From positions 1-64,000 of the forward strand of contig NZ_FMVS01000010.1 in NCBI RefSeq assembly GCF_900102515.1: a stretch of DNA of 64,000 nucleotides. The letters are read 5' to 3'. The position numbers and the translations under genes are program-made. Of the stretch, positions 37,698 to 45,892 are shown one piece after another. The stretch's first letter is position 1; each line of letters opens with the position of its first letter. The notes below the pieces were generated by a model. It had not been told where the DNA came from. It saw only the letters and a list, made by a program, of their open reading frames with translations, and searched no databases. Origin of the DNA: Butyrivibrio sp. INlla14. Its GTDB lineage: Bacteria > Bacillota > Clostridia > Lachnospirales > Lachnospiraceae.

Positions 37698-38933
37698 ATG
37701 ATCAGTTCACTTAGAAAAGATGCAGATATTATCATAAAAAAATCCATAGACGCGGTTCTTCCGGATGAAGCAGTTAAAAGAGCTCTAAAGGGCTTTAAAA
37801 AAGGCACTGGCAAGGTGGTTTTAGTGGCAGCAGGTAAGGCGGCCTGGCAGATGGCAAATGCTGCTGTAAAAGAAATGCCGGATATTTCAGAAGGAATTGT
37901 TGTAACAAAATATGACCACGTAAAAGGAAACATTCCTGGCATAACTTGTTGTGAGGCGGGACACCCGGTTCCGGATGAGAATAGCTTTAGTGCCACCAGA
38001 AAAGCCCTTGATCTGGTAAGGCCACTTGGAGAGGATGATACAGTGCTTTTTCTCTTATCTGGTGGCGGAAGCGCATTATTTGAATCACCGCTTATTCCGG
38101 GGGAGGAACTACAGGATATTACTAAGCAGCTTCTTGCCTGTGGCGCAGATATTGTGGAGATAAACACCATCAGAAAGCGCCTTAGCGGAGTAAAGGGCGG
38201 AAGATTTGCAGAGGTTGCTGCGCCTGCCAAGGTTTACAGCATTGTGCTAAGTGATATTTTAGGTGACCCCCTTGATATGATAGCCAGTGGCCCTGCGGTT
38301 CCAGATACTTCTACATGTCAGCAGGCACAGGAAATTGCAGCAAGGTACAATCTCAAATTGTCAGATGAAGCTAGAAATCTTCTTGGAAAAGAGACACCAA
38401 AGGAATTAAGCAATGTAACTTCAGTTATTACCGGCTCAGTCAGGGAACTTTGCACTGCTGCATCAAATGCTGCAAAAGATCTTGGCTATGAACCTATTAT
38501 TCTTACTGATATGCTCTCCTGTGAAGCAAAAGATGCAGGAAGCTTTTTAGCAAGTATTGCAATAAGTAACAGTAGAAAGGGCGATAAGAAACTTGCCTTT
38601 ATTGCTGGAGGTGAGACGGTGGTTCACTTAAAAGGTACAGGTAAAGGCGGCCGCAATCAGGAACTTGCCCTATCTGCAGCAATAGGACTAAACGGCCTTT
38701 CTAATGCAGCAGTGTTCTCTGTTGGAAGTGATGGAACGGACGGCCCAACAGATGCAGCAGGTGGATATGCGGATGGAGAAACAGTATCAGATCTTAAGGA
38801 AAAAGGGCTGAATATCAATTTGTATCTTGATAATAACGATGCTTACAATGCTCTTAAGGCTGTGGATGGGCTTATTATCACGGGCCCGACAGGAACAAAC
38901 GTCAATGATGTGTCGGTTTTGCTGATTTCTTAA
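37698..38933 (+). CDS. Glycerate 2-kinase, GckA/TtuD (MOFRL) type
   Basis: The 411-residue kinase phosphorylates D-glycerate to 2-phosphoglycerate, feeding lower glycolysis. The N-terminal domain has VLVAAGKAAWQMA and LFLLSGGGSALFE, and the MOFRL domain ends with GGRNQELALSAAIGL, FSVGSDGTDGPTDAAGG and ITGPTGTNVNDVSVLLI, all characteristic of the class II (MOFRL) family. The start at 37698 follows GGGAGAGG by about 7 bases; the upstream open frame includes the intergenic hairpin and is rejected. It forms a uptake-and-phosphorylation pair with the GntP-type permease. Confidence 0.92.
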   Translation: MISSLRKDADIIIKKSIDAVLPDEAVKRALKGFKKGTGKVVLVAAGKAAWQMANAAVKEMPDISEGIVVTKYDHVKGNIPGITCCEAGHPVPDENSFSATRKALDLVRPLGEDDTVLFLLSGGGSALFESPLIPGEELQDITKQLLACGADIVEINTIRKRLSGVKGGRFAEVAAPAKVYSIVLSDILGDPLDMIASGPAVPDTSTCQQAQEIAARYNLKLSDEARNLLGKETPKELSNVTSVITGSVRELCTAASNAAKDLGYEPIILTDMLSCEAKDAGSFLASIAISNSRKGDKKLAFIAGGETVVHLKGTGKGGRNQELALSAAIGLNGLSNAAVFSVGSDGTDGPTDAAGGYADGETVSDLKEKGLNINLYLDNNDAYNALKAVDGLIITGPTGTNVNDVSVLLIS

Positions 38934-38954
38934 AGAGGGGCAGGGTAAGAATTT

Positions 38955-39119
38955 ATGACAAACAAGCATGGGAAAGACGTATATATAGACGACTTGGGCG
39001 TAAAAAAGTCTAAAGTCGGCATATACTCCAGAATATTTGTAATCTTATGTCGGATCTTCAGCATTATACTTGCAGCCTTGGGGATTCTTGCATTTGTAAC
39101 AGGTAATTTTGGTAGCTAA
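38955..39119 (+). CDS. Small membrane protein of 54 residues
   Basis: This short gene reads MTNKHGKDVYIDDLGVKKSK, then one hydrophobic segment of about 28 residues, ending TGNFGS. A GGGGCAGGG stretch serves as ribosome site, with somewhat long spacing. It starts 21 bases after the glycerate kinase and ends 29 bases before the potassium channel gene, so it is probably co-transcribed with both. The charged N-terminus and single membrane anchor suggest a membrane-embedded accessory peptide. No family is recognised. Confidence 0.6.
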   Translation: MTNKHGKDVYIDDLGVKKSKVGIYSRIFVILCRIFSIILAALGILAFVTGNFGS

Positions 39120-39148
39120 AGAAAAGACTGTGAGAGGGCCAGAAAGAT

Positions 39149-39883
39149 ATGCAGAAAGAGCAGATCAAGAAAAGGGTTTACGAGGTTATCGAAGTATCGA
39201 GTATCGGAGATGCTTCCAGCAGAGCTTATGATGTACTTATGACCACTGCTGTAATTGTTGGAATGATTCCACTGACTTTAAAGTCGGATAATTCTTACAC
39301 TTATGCAATTGAAATGCTGACGACACTGATTTTTGTTATTGATTATGTATCACGTGTCTGGACTGCGGATTACAAGATGGGCTACAAGAGCTTTAAAGCT
39401 TATATCGCTTACATTCTCTCACCGATGGCTCTTTTTGATTTCCTGTCAATTGTGCCGGTCATTTATCTTTTTACGCCGGTGGGAGCATCTATCGGGTTAC
39501 TAAAGCTTTTTAGAGCATTCAGAGTGCTCAAACTGATCAGGTATTCGAAAACTGCTGTTGTCATTGCAAATGTCCTTAGAAAAGTAAAAAAAGAGCTCTT
39601 GGCAGTACTGATACTTATAATCATTTACATTTTTGTATCGGCGATGCTTATTTTCCAACTAGAGCCGGATCTTTTTGCAAATTTCTTTGATGCACTCTAT
39701 TGGGCGACTATTTCTATAACAACAATTGGATATGGCGATATTTATCCAACAACCAATGTGGGACGCCTGATAACTATGGTATCTGCACTGGTAGGAGTGG
39801 CTGTGATCGCTCTTCCGTCTGGTATGATAACAGCTGCTTATATTAGTGAGATCAGCAGGAAAAAATCCAAGTACGAGCTATAA
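39149..39883 (+). CDS. Voltage-gated potassium channel
   Basis: The 244-residue product has the six-segment layout of Kv-type channels. The selectivity filter is TTIGYGD (191-197). S4 carries positive charges at every third place (Arg122, Arg125, Lys128, Arg131 in LFRAFRVLKLIRYSK), the voltage-sensor pattern. S1-S3 (about 30-107) contain the expected acidic residues, including Asp65 and Asp97. No cytoplasmic RCK domain is attached. Ion flow across the membrane under voltage control is implied; its physiological role here is unknown. It lies 29 bases after the 54-residue membrane gene. Confidence 0.93.
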   Translation: MQKEQIKKRVYEVIEVSSIGDASSRAYDVLMTTAVIVGMIPLTLKSDNSYTYAIEMLTTLIFVIDYVSRVWTADYKMGYKSFKAYIAYILSPMALFDFLSIVPVIYLFTPVGASIGLLKLFRAFRVLKLIRYSKTAVVIANVLRKVKKELLAVLILIIIYIFVSAMLIFQLEPDLFANFFDALYWATISITTIGYGDIYPTTNVGRLITMVSALVGVAVIALPSGMITAAYISEISRKKSKYEL

Positions 39884-39971
39884 TATTTTTGGAAAAAAAC
39901 AAGTCTTTTTTTGCAATAACATAAGAGATAAAATGAGTTAGTTTTGAAAAGATTTGCAGTGAGGGGATTGT

Positions 39972-40478
39972 ATGAGAAAGATTGACAACAGTGTATTTAT
40001 TGCACCAGGAGCACAGGTTGTGGGAGATGTAACAGTGGGAAGTGACTGCGGCATCTGGTACAACTCTGTAATAAGAGGAGATTCAAGAGAAATCCACATC
40101 GGAAACCGCACTAATATCCAGGATCTGGCAGTTCTTCATGTGGACAAGGATTATAAGCTTTCTGTAGGTGACAACGTGACAATCGGCCACAGCGCCATAG
40201 TTCATGGATGCAGCGTTGGCAACAATGTTCTGATCGGCATGGGAGCTATCATTATGAATGGAGCTCAGATTGGAAATGACTGTATCATAGGAGCGGGAGC
40301 CCTTGTTACAGAGAACACTGTTATTCCTGACGGCATGATGGCTTTTGGAAGCCCTGCCAAGGTGGTAAGACCTATCAGTGATAAGGAGAAACACGGCATC
40401 ACAGAGAACGCAGATATTTATGTTCAGCATGCAATGGAAGCCAAGATGCATTCCAGAAGAAGGGCAATGCCGCTGTAA
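39972..40478 (+). CDS. Gamma carbonic anhydrase family protein
   Basis: The 168-residue product is a left-handed beta-helix of hexapeptide repeats (AQVVGDVTVGSDCGIWYNSVIRGD onward in blocks). The three zinc-binding histidines are His56 (VLHVD), His73 (IGHSA) and His78 (VHGCSVG), as in Cam and YrdA-like proteins. Enzyme activity is unproven for much of this family. GAGGGG precedes the ATG. It is followed after 32 bases by an RsmH-like gene; the pairing suggests a housekeeping unit rather than a pathway. Confidence 0.92.
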   Translation: MRKIDNSVFIAPGAQVVGDVTVGSDCGIWYNSVIRGDSREIHIGNRTNIQDLAVLHVDKDYKLSVGDNVTIGHSAIVHGCSVGNNVLIGMGAIIMNGAQIGNDCIIGAGALVTENTVIPDGMMAFGSPAKVVRPISDKEKHGITENADIYVQHAMEAKMHSRRRAMPL

Positions 40479-40510
40479 CCTAGACAGAGGATTAATTGAA
40501 AGGTTTCATT

Positions 40511-41554
40511 ATGGAAGAAAAGCAGCACAAGAGAAGAGTGCATTATTCAGGTAAATACCCTAAGAAGTTTGAGGAAAAATATAAAGAGCAGAACCCGGAA
40601 AAATACGCAGATACTGTTGCACACGTAATATCAAAGGGCTCAACTCCTGCAGGGATGCATATTTCCATTATGGTAAAAGAAATACTGGATGTGCTAAAAA
40701 TACAGCCAGGAGAGCAGGGCCTTGATTGTACTTTAGGATATGGTGGCCATACCAGGAAGATGCTGGAAAAGCTTACTAGCAGTGGTTGTATTTACGGCCT
40801 TGACGTTGATCCAATAGAATCAAAAAAGACTGTGGAACGCCTTAGAAACGCGGGATTTGGAGAGGATATTTTTAAATTCAGGCTTACAAATTTTGCCAAT
40901 ATCGATCAGGTTGCCGAAGAAGCAGGGAAATTTGACTTTGTACTGGCAGATCTTGGAGTATCCTCCATGCAGATCGATGATCCCAGCAGGGGCTTTTCTT
41001 ATAAGATTGACGGGCCCTTGGATCTAAGGCTTGATCCAGAGCATGGAGAATCAGCAGCAGAGCGCCTGCACAACATAACCAGAGATGAATTTGTAGGAAT
41101 GATGGTGGAAAACTCCGATGAACCCTATGCTGAGGAGATAGCCGACAAAGTATTTAACCTTATGAAAAAGGGAGAACCTATGGATACCACTACAGCTCTT
41201 AGACAGGCTATAGAGGCAGCTTTGTGGAAGGTTCCCAAAGAGGAAAAAAGTGATGCTATTAAAAAGAGTTGCGCCAGGGTTTTTCAAGCTCTTAGAATAG
41301 ATGTTAACAGTGAGTTTGAGGTTTTGTATGCATTTTTGGAAAAGCTTCCTGGAATATTGAAGCCAGGAGCGAGGGTAGCAATTCTGACTTTCCATTCAGG
41401 AGAGGACAGACTTGTTAAAAAAGCCTTTAAAGAGGGCAAGAAGGCTGGACTCTACAGCGATATTTCTGATGATGTAACAAGGCCATCTGCTGAGGAATGC
41501 AGAGTAAATCCTAGAAGTAAATCAACCAAGATGAGATGGGCAATACGGGCGTGA
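40511..41554 (+). CDS. rsmH: RsmH-like 16S rRNA cytosine methyltransferase
   Basis: The 347-residue product resembles RsmH (MraW), which methylates N4 of C1402 in 16S rRNA. SAM motif: DCTLGYGGHT; further landmarks are DLGVSSMQIDDPSRGFSY, DGPLDLRLDP, RVFQALRIDVNSE and TFHSGEDRLVKKAF. It is about 35 residues longer than usual, with a lysine-rich N-terminal extension (residues 1-50), and lies outside any cell-division (dcw) cluster. A second, standard copy elsewhere is therefore possible, and this one may act on a different site. GAAAGG at 40498-40503 supports the ATG at 40511. Confidence 0.85.
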   Translation: MEEKQHKRRVHYSGKYPKKFEEKYKEQNPEKYADTVAHVISKGSTPAGMHISIMVKEILDVLKIQPGEQGLDCTLGYGGHTRKMLEKLTSSGCIYGLDVDPIESKKTVERLRNAGFGEDIFKFRLTNFANIDQVAEEAGKFDFVLADLGVSSMQIDDPSRGFSYKIDGPLDLRLDPEHGESAAERLHNITRDEFVGMMVENSDEPYAEEIADKVFNLMKKGEPMDTTTALRQAIEAALWKVPKEEKSDAIKKSCARVFQALRIDVNSEFEVLYAFLEKLPGILKPGARVAILTFHSGEDRLVKKAFKEGKKAGLYSDISDDVTRPSAEECRVNPRSKSTKMRWAIRA

Positions 41555-41569
41555 TGTGAGGATTCGTAT

Positions 41570-42328
41570 ATGTATGTAAATAGAAAAGAACATTTCCTGT
41601 CAAATTCCCTTTTCTGGGCAGCAGGAATACATGTTTTATCTAATATTGCATTGTTTTTAGTAAGAAGGTTTGTTCCGAAGGCAAACGCTAGTCAGCCTGA
41701 TCTTGCAAATCCTGCAATTCTGGTAGGGCAGATTGCAGTGGCAGCAGCGCAGGTCATTCTCATGGCAATAGTTTTTATATCGGCCTATGACAGGCTTAAA
41801 AAGGCCTTATCTGTGGTGGATGAAGCGGATCGTCTTAAAATGGCCGTCCTTCAGAAAGAGGCTATGGGCAACAAAGTGCCGGCACTTACAGGAAATTCCA
41901 TATTAAGGCTCCTTGAGCTGTGGGGAGTTATTCTTGTAGCTGTCAGAATGGTTTACGATATATGTTCTTTGGTTTACAGAAGATTCATAGCAGATCTTAT
42001 TGATTTTAGCAGCGATTCTATTTCAAATGAGGATTTTATTGCTATTTACAATAACACTCATGGATTTAAGTATATTGGTATCCTCATAGCTCTTTTGCTG
42101 GGAAGTCTGATGACCGGAATATTTCTTAATGACAAGCTTATAAAGGTTCTGACCATGATACTTATGGCATTTTTTCTATTATCTTTTGTCCTTCTTGAAA
42201 TGCAGACCATAACAGTTGGAGGATATAGGATTGGAATCGTGTGGACTTCGGTTATTTTTCACCTGATAGAGACTCTGGGACTTATAGTTTTAGGGTTATA
42301 TTTGAGAAAAAAATACATTGGACTGTAA
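41570..42328 (+). CDS. Membrane protein of unknown function
   Basis: The 252-residue protein has about six hydrophobic segments (around 10-30, 47-68, 112-135, 168-185, 190-208, 222-246), with a charged loop (DEADRLKMAVLQKEAMG) between the second and third. No family is recognised. The ATG follows GTGAGGA, 16 bases after the RsmH-like gene, so the two probably share a transcript. Confidence 0.7.
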   Translation: MYVNRKEHFLSNSLFWAAGIHVLSNIALFLVRRFVPKANASQPDLANPAILVGQIAVAAAQVILMAIVFISAYDRLKKALSVVDEADRLKMAVLQKEAMGNKVPALTGNSILRLLELWGVILVAVRMVYDICSLVYRRFIADLIDFSSDSISNEDFIAIYNNTHGFKYIGILIALLLGSLMTGIFLNDKLIKVLTMILMAFFLLSFVLLEMQTITVGGYRIGIVWTSVIFHLIETLGLIVLGLYLRKKYIGL

Positions 42329-42544
42329 GTACCATTGGATAAAATGTAGAAAATAGAACATGTTAGAAAATTTAGTACCAACTGATTTGATTCTGTGCTA
42401 AAGTAATATTGCGCAGAAAAAAGTTTCCGGCAATTCTTTTGCCACTAATATAAATCTGATGCGTTTTCGTATTCATTCGAGAAAACCCACTATTCTGGGC
42501 ATTCCATAATGAATAAATCTCCGAAAGAAAGGAAGGTGGTTTTT
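42329..42544 (+). other. Untranslated leader region before the mgtE leader peptide
   Basis: This stretch has no gene. It contains small inverted repeats (ATTCATT/AATGAAT at about 42471 and 42509; CCCA/TGGG enclosed between them) and a weak -10-like TAATAT near 42404. It does not match the M-box magnesium riboswitch pattern as I know it. Confidence 0.4.
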
Positions 42545-42619
42545 ATGAAGTCAAGTTCACATTTATATGCTAGTAGTAGTGATCCTGCTCCTGGTCGAAG
42601 TACCATGTTAAAAACCACC
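42535..42619 (+). promoter_or_regulatory. 11-bp inverted repeat around the mgtE leader peptide
   Basis: GGTGGTTTTTA (42535-42545) and TAAAAACCACC (42609-42619) are perfect complements. The left arm covers the ribosome site and first base of the start codon of the leader reading frame; the right arm ends 14 bases before the mgtE ribosome site. Translation of the leader peptide would open this stem. Confidence 0.65.
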
Positions 42620-42679
42620 CAACTTAATATAATAGGAGATTATTACAATGGAATTACAAGAAGAGAAGACAATCGCTGA
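42545..42679 (+). CDS. Candidate mgtE leader peptide (44 residues, DPAP motif)
   Basis: ATG at 42545 has a very strong ribosome site (AAGGAAGGTGG). The peptide begins MKSSSHLYASSSDPAPGRS and ends out of frame inside mgtE (stop at 42677-42679), overlapping the mgtE start by 32 bases. Asp-Pro-Ala-Pro at 13-16 recalls the Asp/Glu-Pro runs of the E. coli MgtL leader, where weak ribosome-subunit binding at low magnesium changes expression of a magnesium transporter. Function as a sensor is inferred. Confidence 0.5.
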   Translation: MKSSSHLYASSSDPAPGRSTMLKTTQLNIIGDYYNGITRREDNR

Positions 42680-44012
42680 AATCTTGCAAGAACTTCTTGA
42701 GTCCAGGCAATATACCAAGCTTCGCCAGACTATTGCAGATATGAACACTACTGATATCGCTGCTGCAATGGGAGAGATGGAGGACGAGGATTCCCTTAAG
42801 ATGTTCAGAATCCTGCCCAAGGACATGGCTGCTGATGTATTTGCCGATCTGGAACTGGATAACCAGCAATATATTATCCGTTCACTGTCGGACCGAGAAG
42901 CTTCCAACGTTATTGAAAATCTGATGGCCGATGATGCTACCGACCTGTTGGAGGAGATGCCTGCCAACGTTGTTAAGCGTATTCTGGCTAATGCCAGCCC
43001 TGAGACCAGAGCTGATATCAACCATCTTCTTCAGTACCCTGAGGATTCCGCCGGCAGTATCATGACTGTGGAGTATGTGGACCTTAGGGAGAATATGACG
43101 GTAGCAGATGCTATAGAGCGTATTCGCAAAAAGGGCCTTGACTCAGAGACAATCAACATCTGCTATGTTGTTACAAACCAAAAGGTTTTGGTAGGAACTG
43201 TTGCCCTCAGATATTTGCTCATTATGAAACCAGATGAAGTCATTGGTGATATTATGAACACCAATGTCATCAGTATCGGAACCCTTACTGACCAGGAAGA
43301 AGCTGCCAGAATGTTCCAGAAATACGGTTTCACAGCCATGCCTGTTGTAGATCAGGAAACACGTATGGTTGGTATCATCACTATCGATGACGTAGTTGAC
43401 ATTTTGGAAGAAGAGGCTACCGAGGATATCGAGAAGATGGCTGCTATCATGCCATCCGATAAGCCATATCCCAAGGTTGGAATATTTGAAACCTACAAAA
43501 ACAGAATACCCTGGCTCTTATTCCTCATGATAAGTGCTACTTTTACAGGTGCCATAATTACAGGCTTTGAGGATGCTCTTTCAGCCTATGTTGTACTGAC
43601 AGCATACATCCCAATGCTGATGGATACGGGTGGTAACGCCGGAGGACAGGCAAGTGTTTCTATTATCCGTGCCCTGTCACTTAAAGAGATAGAATTTTCA
43701 GATCTTTTAAAGATAGTATGGAAAGAAATCCGTGTAGCAGTGCTCTGCGGACTTACACTATCTGTTGCAAACTTTATAAAGCTGCTTTTGTTTGATAAGC
43801 TTGCAATCACAGTGGCAGCAGTAATCTGCCTTACACTGCTGATAGTAGTTCTGATCGCCAAGATGGTTGGATGCTGTCTTCCTATGCTGGCATCCAAGGT
43901 GGGCTTTGACCCGGCTGTAATGGCTAGTCCATTTATCACAACTATTGTTGATGCACTTTCACTTCTCGTGTACTTCAACATAGCAACAAACCTGCTGCAT
44001 CTGGCTACGTGA
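42648..44012 (+). CDS. mgtE: Magnesium transporter MgtE
   Basis: The 454-residue channel has an N-terminal superhelical MgtE domain (about 20-130), a pair of CBS domains (about 135-260) that sense intracellular magnesium, a connecting helix, and five membrane segments (from about 285). The pore region contains MDTGGNAGGQASVSIIRALS, a strongly conserved MgtE signature, and near the end FDPAVMASPFITTIVDA. AGGAG at 42634-42638 supports the ATG. A leader reading frame and hairpin lie directly ahead. A bidirectional terminator follows. Confidence 0.96.
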   Translation: MELQEEKTIAEILQELLESRQYTKLRQTIADMNTTDIAAAMGEMEDEDSLKMFRILPKDMAADVFADLELDNQQYIIRSLSDREASNVIENLMADDATDLLEEMPANVVKRILANASPETRADINHLLQYPEDSAGSIMTVEYVDLRENMTVADAIERIRKKGLDSETINICYVVTNQKVLVGTVALRYLLIMKPDEVIGDIMNTNVISIGTLTDQEEAARMFQKYGFTAMPVVDQETRMVGIITIDDVVDILEEEATEDIEKMAAIMPSDKPYPKVGIFETYKNRIPWLLFLMISATFTGAIITGFEDALSAYVVLTAYIPMLMDTGGNAGGQASVSIIRALSLKEIEFSDLLKIVWKEIRVAVLCGLTLSVANFIKLLLFDKLAITVAAVICLTLLIVVLIAKMVGCCLPMLASKVGFDPAVMASPFITTIVDALSLLVYFNIATNLLHLAT

Positions 44013-44084
44013 TGAATATTCCGCGATATGCAAGTTGCTAGATACGTATTCATCTTAGTGTGAAAGCCAGTCCAATACGAATAT

Positions 44085-44123
44085 AAAAAGCGCTCCATGA
44101 CATTTTGTCCTGGAGCGCTTTTT
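44085..44123. terminator. Bidirectional terminator after mgtE
   Basis: AAAAAGCGCTCCA and TGGAGCGCTTTTT form a perfect 13-base stem. T-runs are present on both strands, serving mgtE and the converging lipoprotein operon. Confidence 0.9.
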
Positions 44124-44208
44124 GTTGCACAAGACCGGCAAGCGAATGGATGCTTGCATACAAATTCATTTGCAACTTGGCTGATGCGAATTTAGGGCCA
44201 TATGCCAC

Positions 44209-45849
44209 TCAGCGTGAAATTGTAAATTCGTAAGCTGTATTGTAGGTGGCAACGTATAGAGTGTCGCCCTTTATCTGGAACTGGTCTGCAGCAGAGTTAA
44301 TCTGGATTGAGTCATATTTTTCTCCGGTAAATCTATCAAGAAGATAGATATGATCAGGTTCTGAAGTAAATCCATAACCGCAGATGATTGTGTCATCAAC
44401 TATTTTGAAGTTGCTTCCATTTGCAACAAGAGGTTCACTTCTAAATACAAGCTCATTTGTTGCAAGGTTTATAGCAACAATATAGCTGGAATCTGATTCT
44501 TCAGAAGAATAATCAAGGTGGCCAATTTCTGCATATAGAATATTGTCAACGATTGTGGCATAGCGGATAAACTGGTGAACTGCAGAAGTTTTCTCCTCTT
44601 CATAGTCAGGACCATCGCATAGTTCAGACAGATCATAGCTGTAATACATGGTATTCATCTCAGTATCATAGATATCAATCCCCTGGTAGGAGTTTGCATA
44701 TTCTACTTCGTTTGTTCCGCTATAAAAATAGTTGTCATCCTCGTGGGTCAGCATTTCTGTTTGCAGATCATTGGCCTCAGCCCATGTGTAGATGTCGAGA
44801 TAGTCGGATTTTTCTTCCTTGGTCTTAGTCAGCTTTAAGTGGCTGCTGGCCGGAACTGTAGCTTCCGATGCTTTATAATATTTCCAGGTAGGATTTGAAA
44901 TAGATACGCTTTCTGGAACTGGTTCATTTTCAGTTGGCGCAACCTCTATAGTTTCAGCGTCTGTGTGTTTTACAATAGAAGAAAGGTCCTGGGGCTTATC
45001 CAGCAGGTAATCAGCTTTTACAAGATTAGGATAGTCTTTTGCAGACAGAACTATATTAAGATCTCCTGCTGCATATGAAGCAATCTCATAGGGTGAAAAG
45101 AAAATGTTAAGTCCCTTATCATCTATTGTCCAGGTATAGGTATCGTCCTTTAGTTTCTGAACAAACTGATCAGGATCTGCGCCATCTTCTGCAAAATAGA
45201 AACTGTCTACCTCTTCCATGATTCCTGGATAAGCCTTTTCAAGCTCAGTTCTGATGCCATCAGAAAGTAGAGAGGAATCATTTAAAACCTTATCAAGTCT
45301 TAATATTTCACCAGTTGCAGGATCATAATTTGTAGCATATGTATAATGATTTGGATGAGCCCCTCCAGTAAAACTACCACTTGTTTCAAATATAGTAAAA
45401 AGCTTGTCGTCAAATCTTACTATTTCAGCTGATTTAGAGTCGTAATAGCCTTCGCTATTGTATGTATCCTCCAGTGCCCATGAGGCATATTCGGAAATGT
45501 TATTAGTTGCCCCAAAGCTATTGGTCTCATTGTAATTATCTAAGTTTTCAGAGAGCTTTGGATATTTTTCTTTGCACTCATCTGACAGGACAATCTCAGG
45601 GTAGCTGCCAGTGCAGAGAACCTTTCCATCCTGGGATGAGGAAATAGGGTGGTTAACCACAGTTACCTGGTAGCCTGTGGCTGCTGTGTCGTCTGATACA
45701 GTACTTGAATTAGTGGCATCTCCAATTGCCTCGGCTGAAACTCCGGTTGCACCATCATCATTTACTACATTTCCAGTGCTGGTGCAGGCACTTAGGCACA
45801 TTATCATTGCTATAGAAGCAGCGATAGTTTTAACAGATTTTCTTTTCAT
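44209..45849 (-). CDS. Lipoprotein with a DUF3298-like domain
   Basis: The 546-residue lipoprotein has a signal peptide with lipobox LSAC (Cys at 21). Residues about 75-285 resemble the DUF3298/RsiV-PdaC type domain (FTGGAHPNHYTYATNYDPATGEILRLDKVL). The rest (about 330-546) has repeated short strands with YDTEMNTMYYSYDL and LLDRFTGEKYDSIQINS, like a small beta-propeller. The start at 45849 follows GAGGAG by 7 bases; the longer frame would run into the preceding gene and lacks a ribosome site. It is last in a three-gene operon after a glycosyltransferase and a GH13 enzyme. Its role is unknown, at the cell surface. Confidence 0.75.
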   Translation of the reverse strand: MKRKSVKTIAASIAMIMCLSACTSTGNVVNDDGATGVSAEAIGDATNSSTVSDDTAATGYQVTVVNHPISSSQDGKVLCTGSYPEIVLSDECKEKYPKLSENLDNYNETNSFGATNNISEYASWALEDTYNSEGYYDSKSAEIVRFDDKLFTIFETSGSFTGGAHPNHYTYATNYDPATGEILRLDKVLNDSSLLSDGIRTELEKAYPGIMEEVDSFYFAEDGADPDQFVQKLKDDTYTWTIDDKGLNIFFSPYEIASYAAGDLNIVLSAKDYPNLVKADYLLDKPQDLSSIVKHTDAETIEVAPTENEPVPESVSISNPTWKYYKASEATVPASSHLKLTKTKEEKSDYLDIYTWAEANDLQTEMLTHEDDNYFYSGTNEVEYANSYQGIDIYDTEMNTMYYSYDLSELCDGPDYEEEKTSAVHQFIRYATIVDNILYAEIGHLDYSSEESDSSYIVAINLATNELVFRSEPLVANGSNFKIVDDTIICGYGFTSEPDHIYLLDRFTGEKYDSIQINSAADQFQIKGDTLYVATYNTAYEFTISR

Positions 45850-45892
45850 AATAATTCTCCTCATATTTGTACATCGAAAGAAGGTAATAGCT

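Noticed and set aside
42329..42544. M-box magnesium riboswitch before mgtE
   Set aside because: The conserved M-box opening and core pairing as I know them are absent. A covariance search would settle it.
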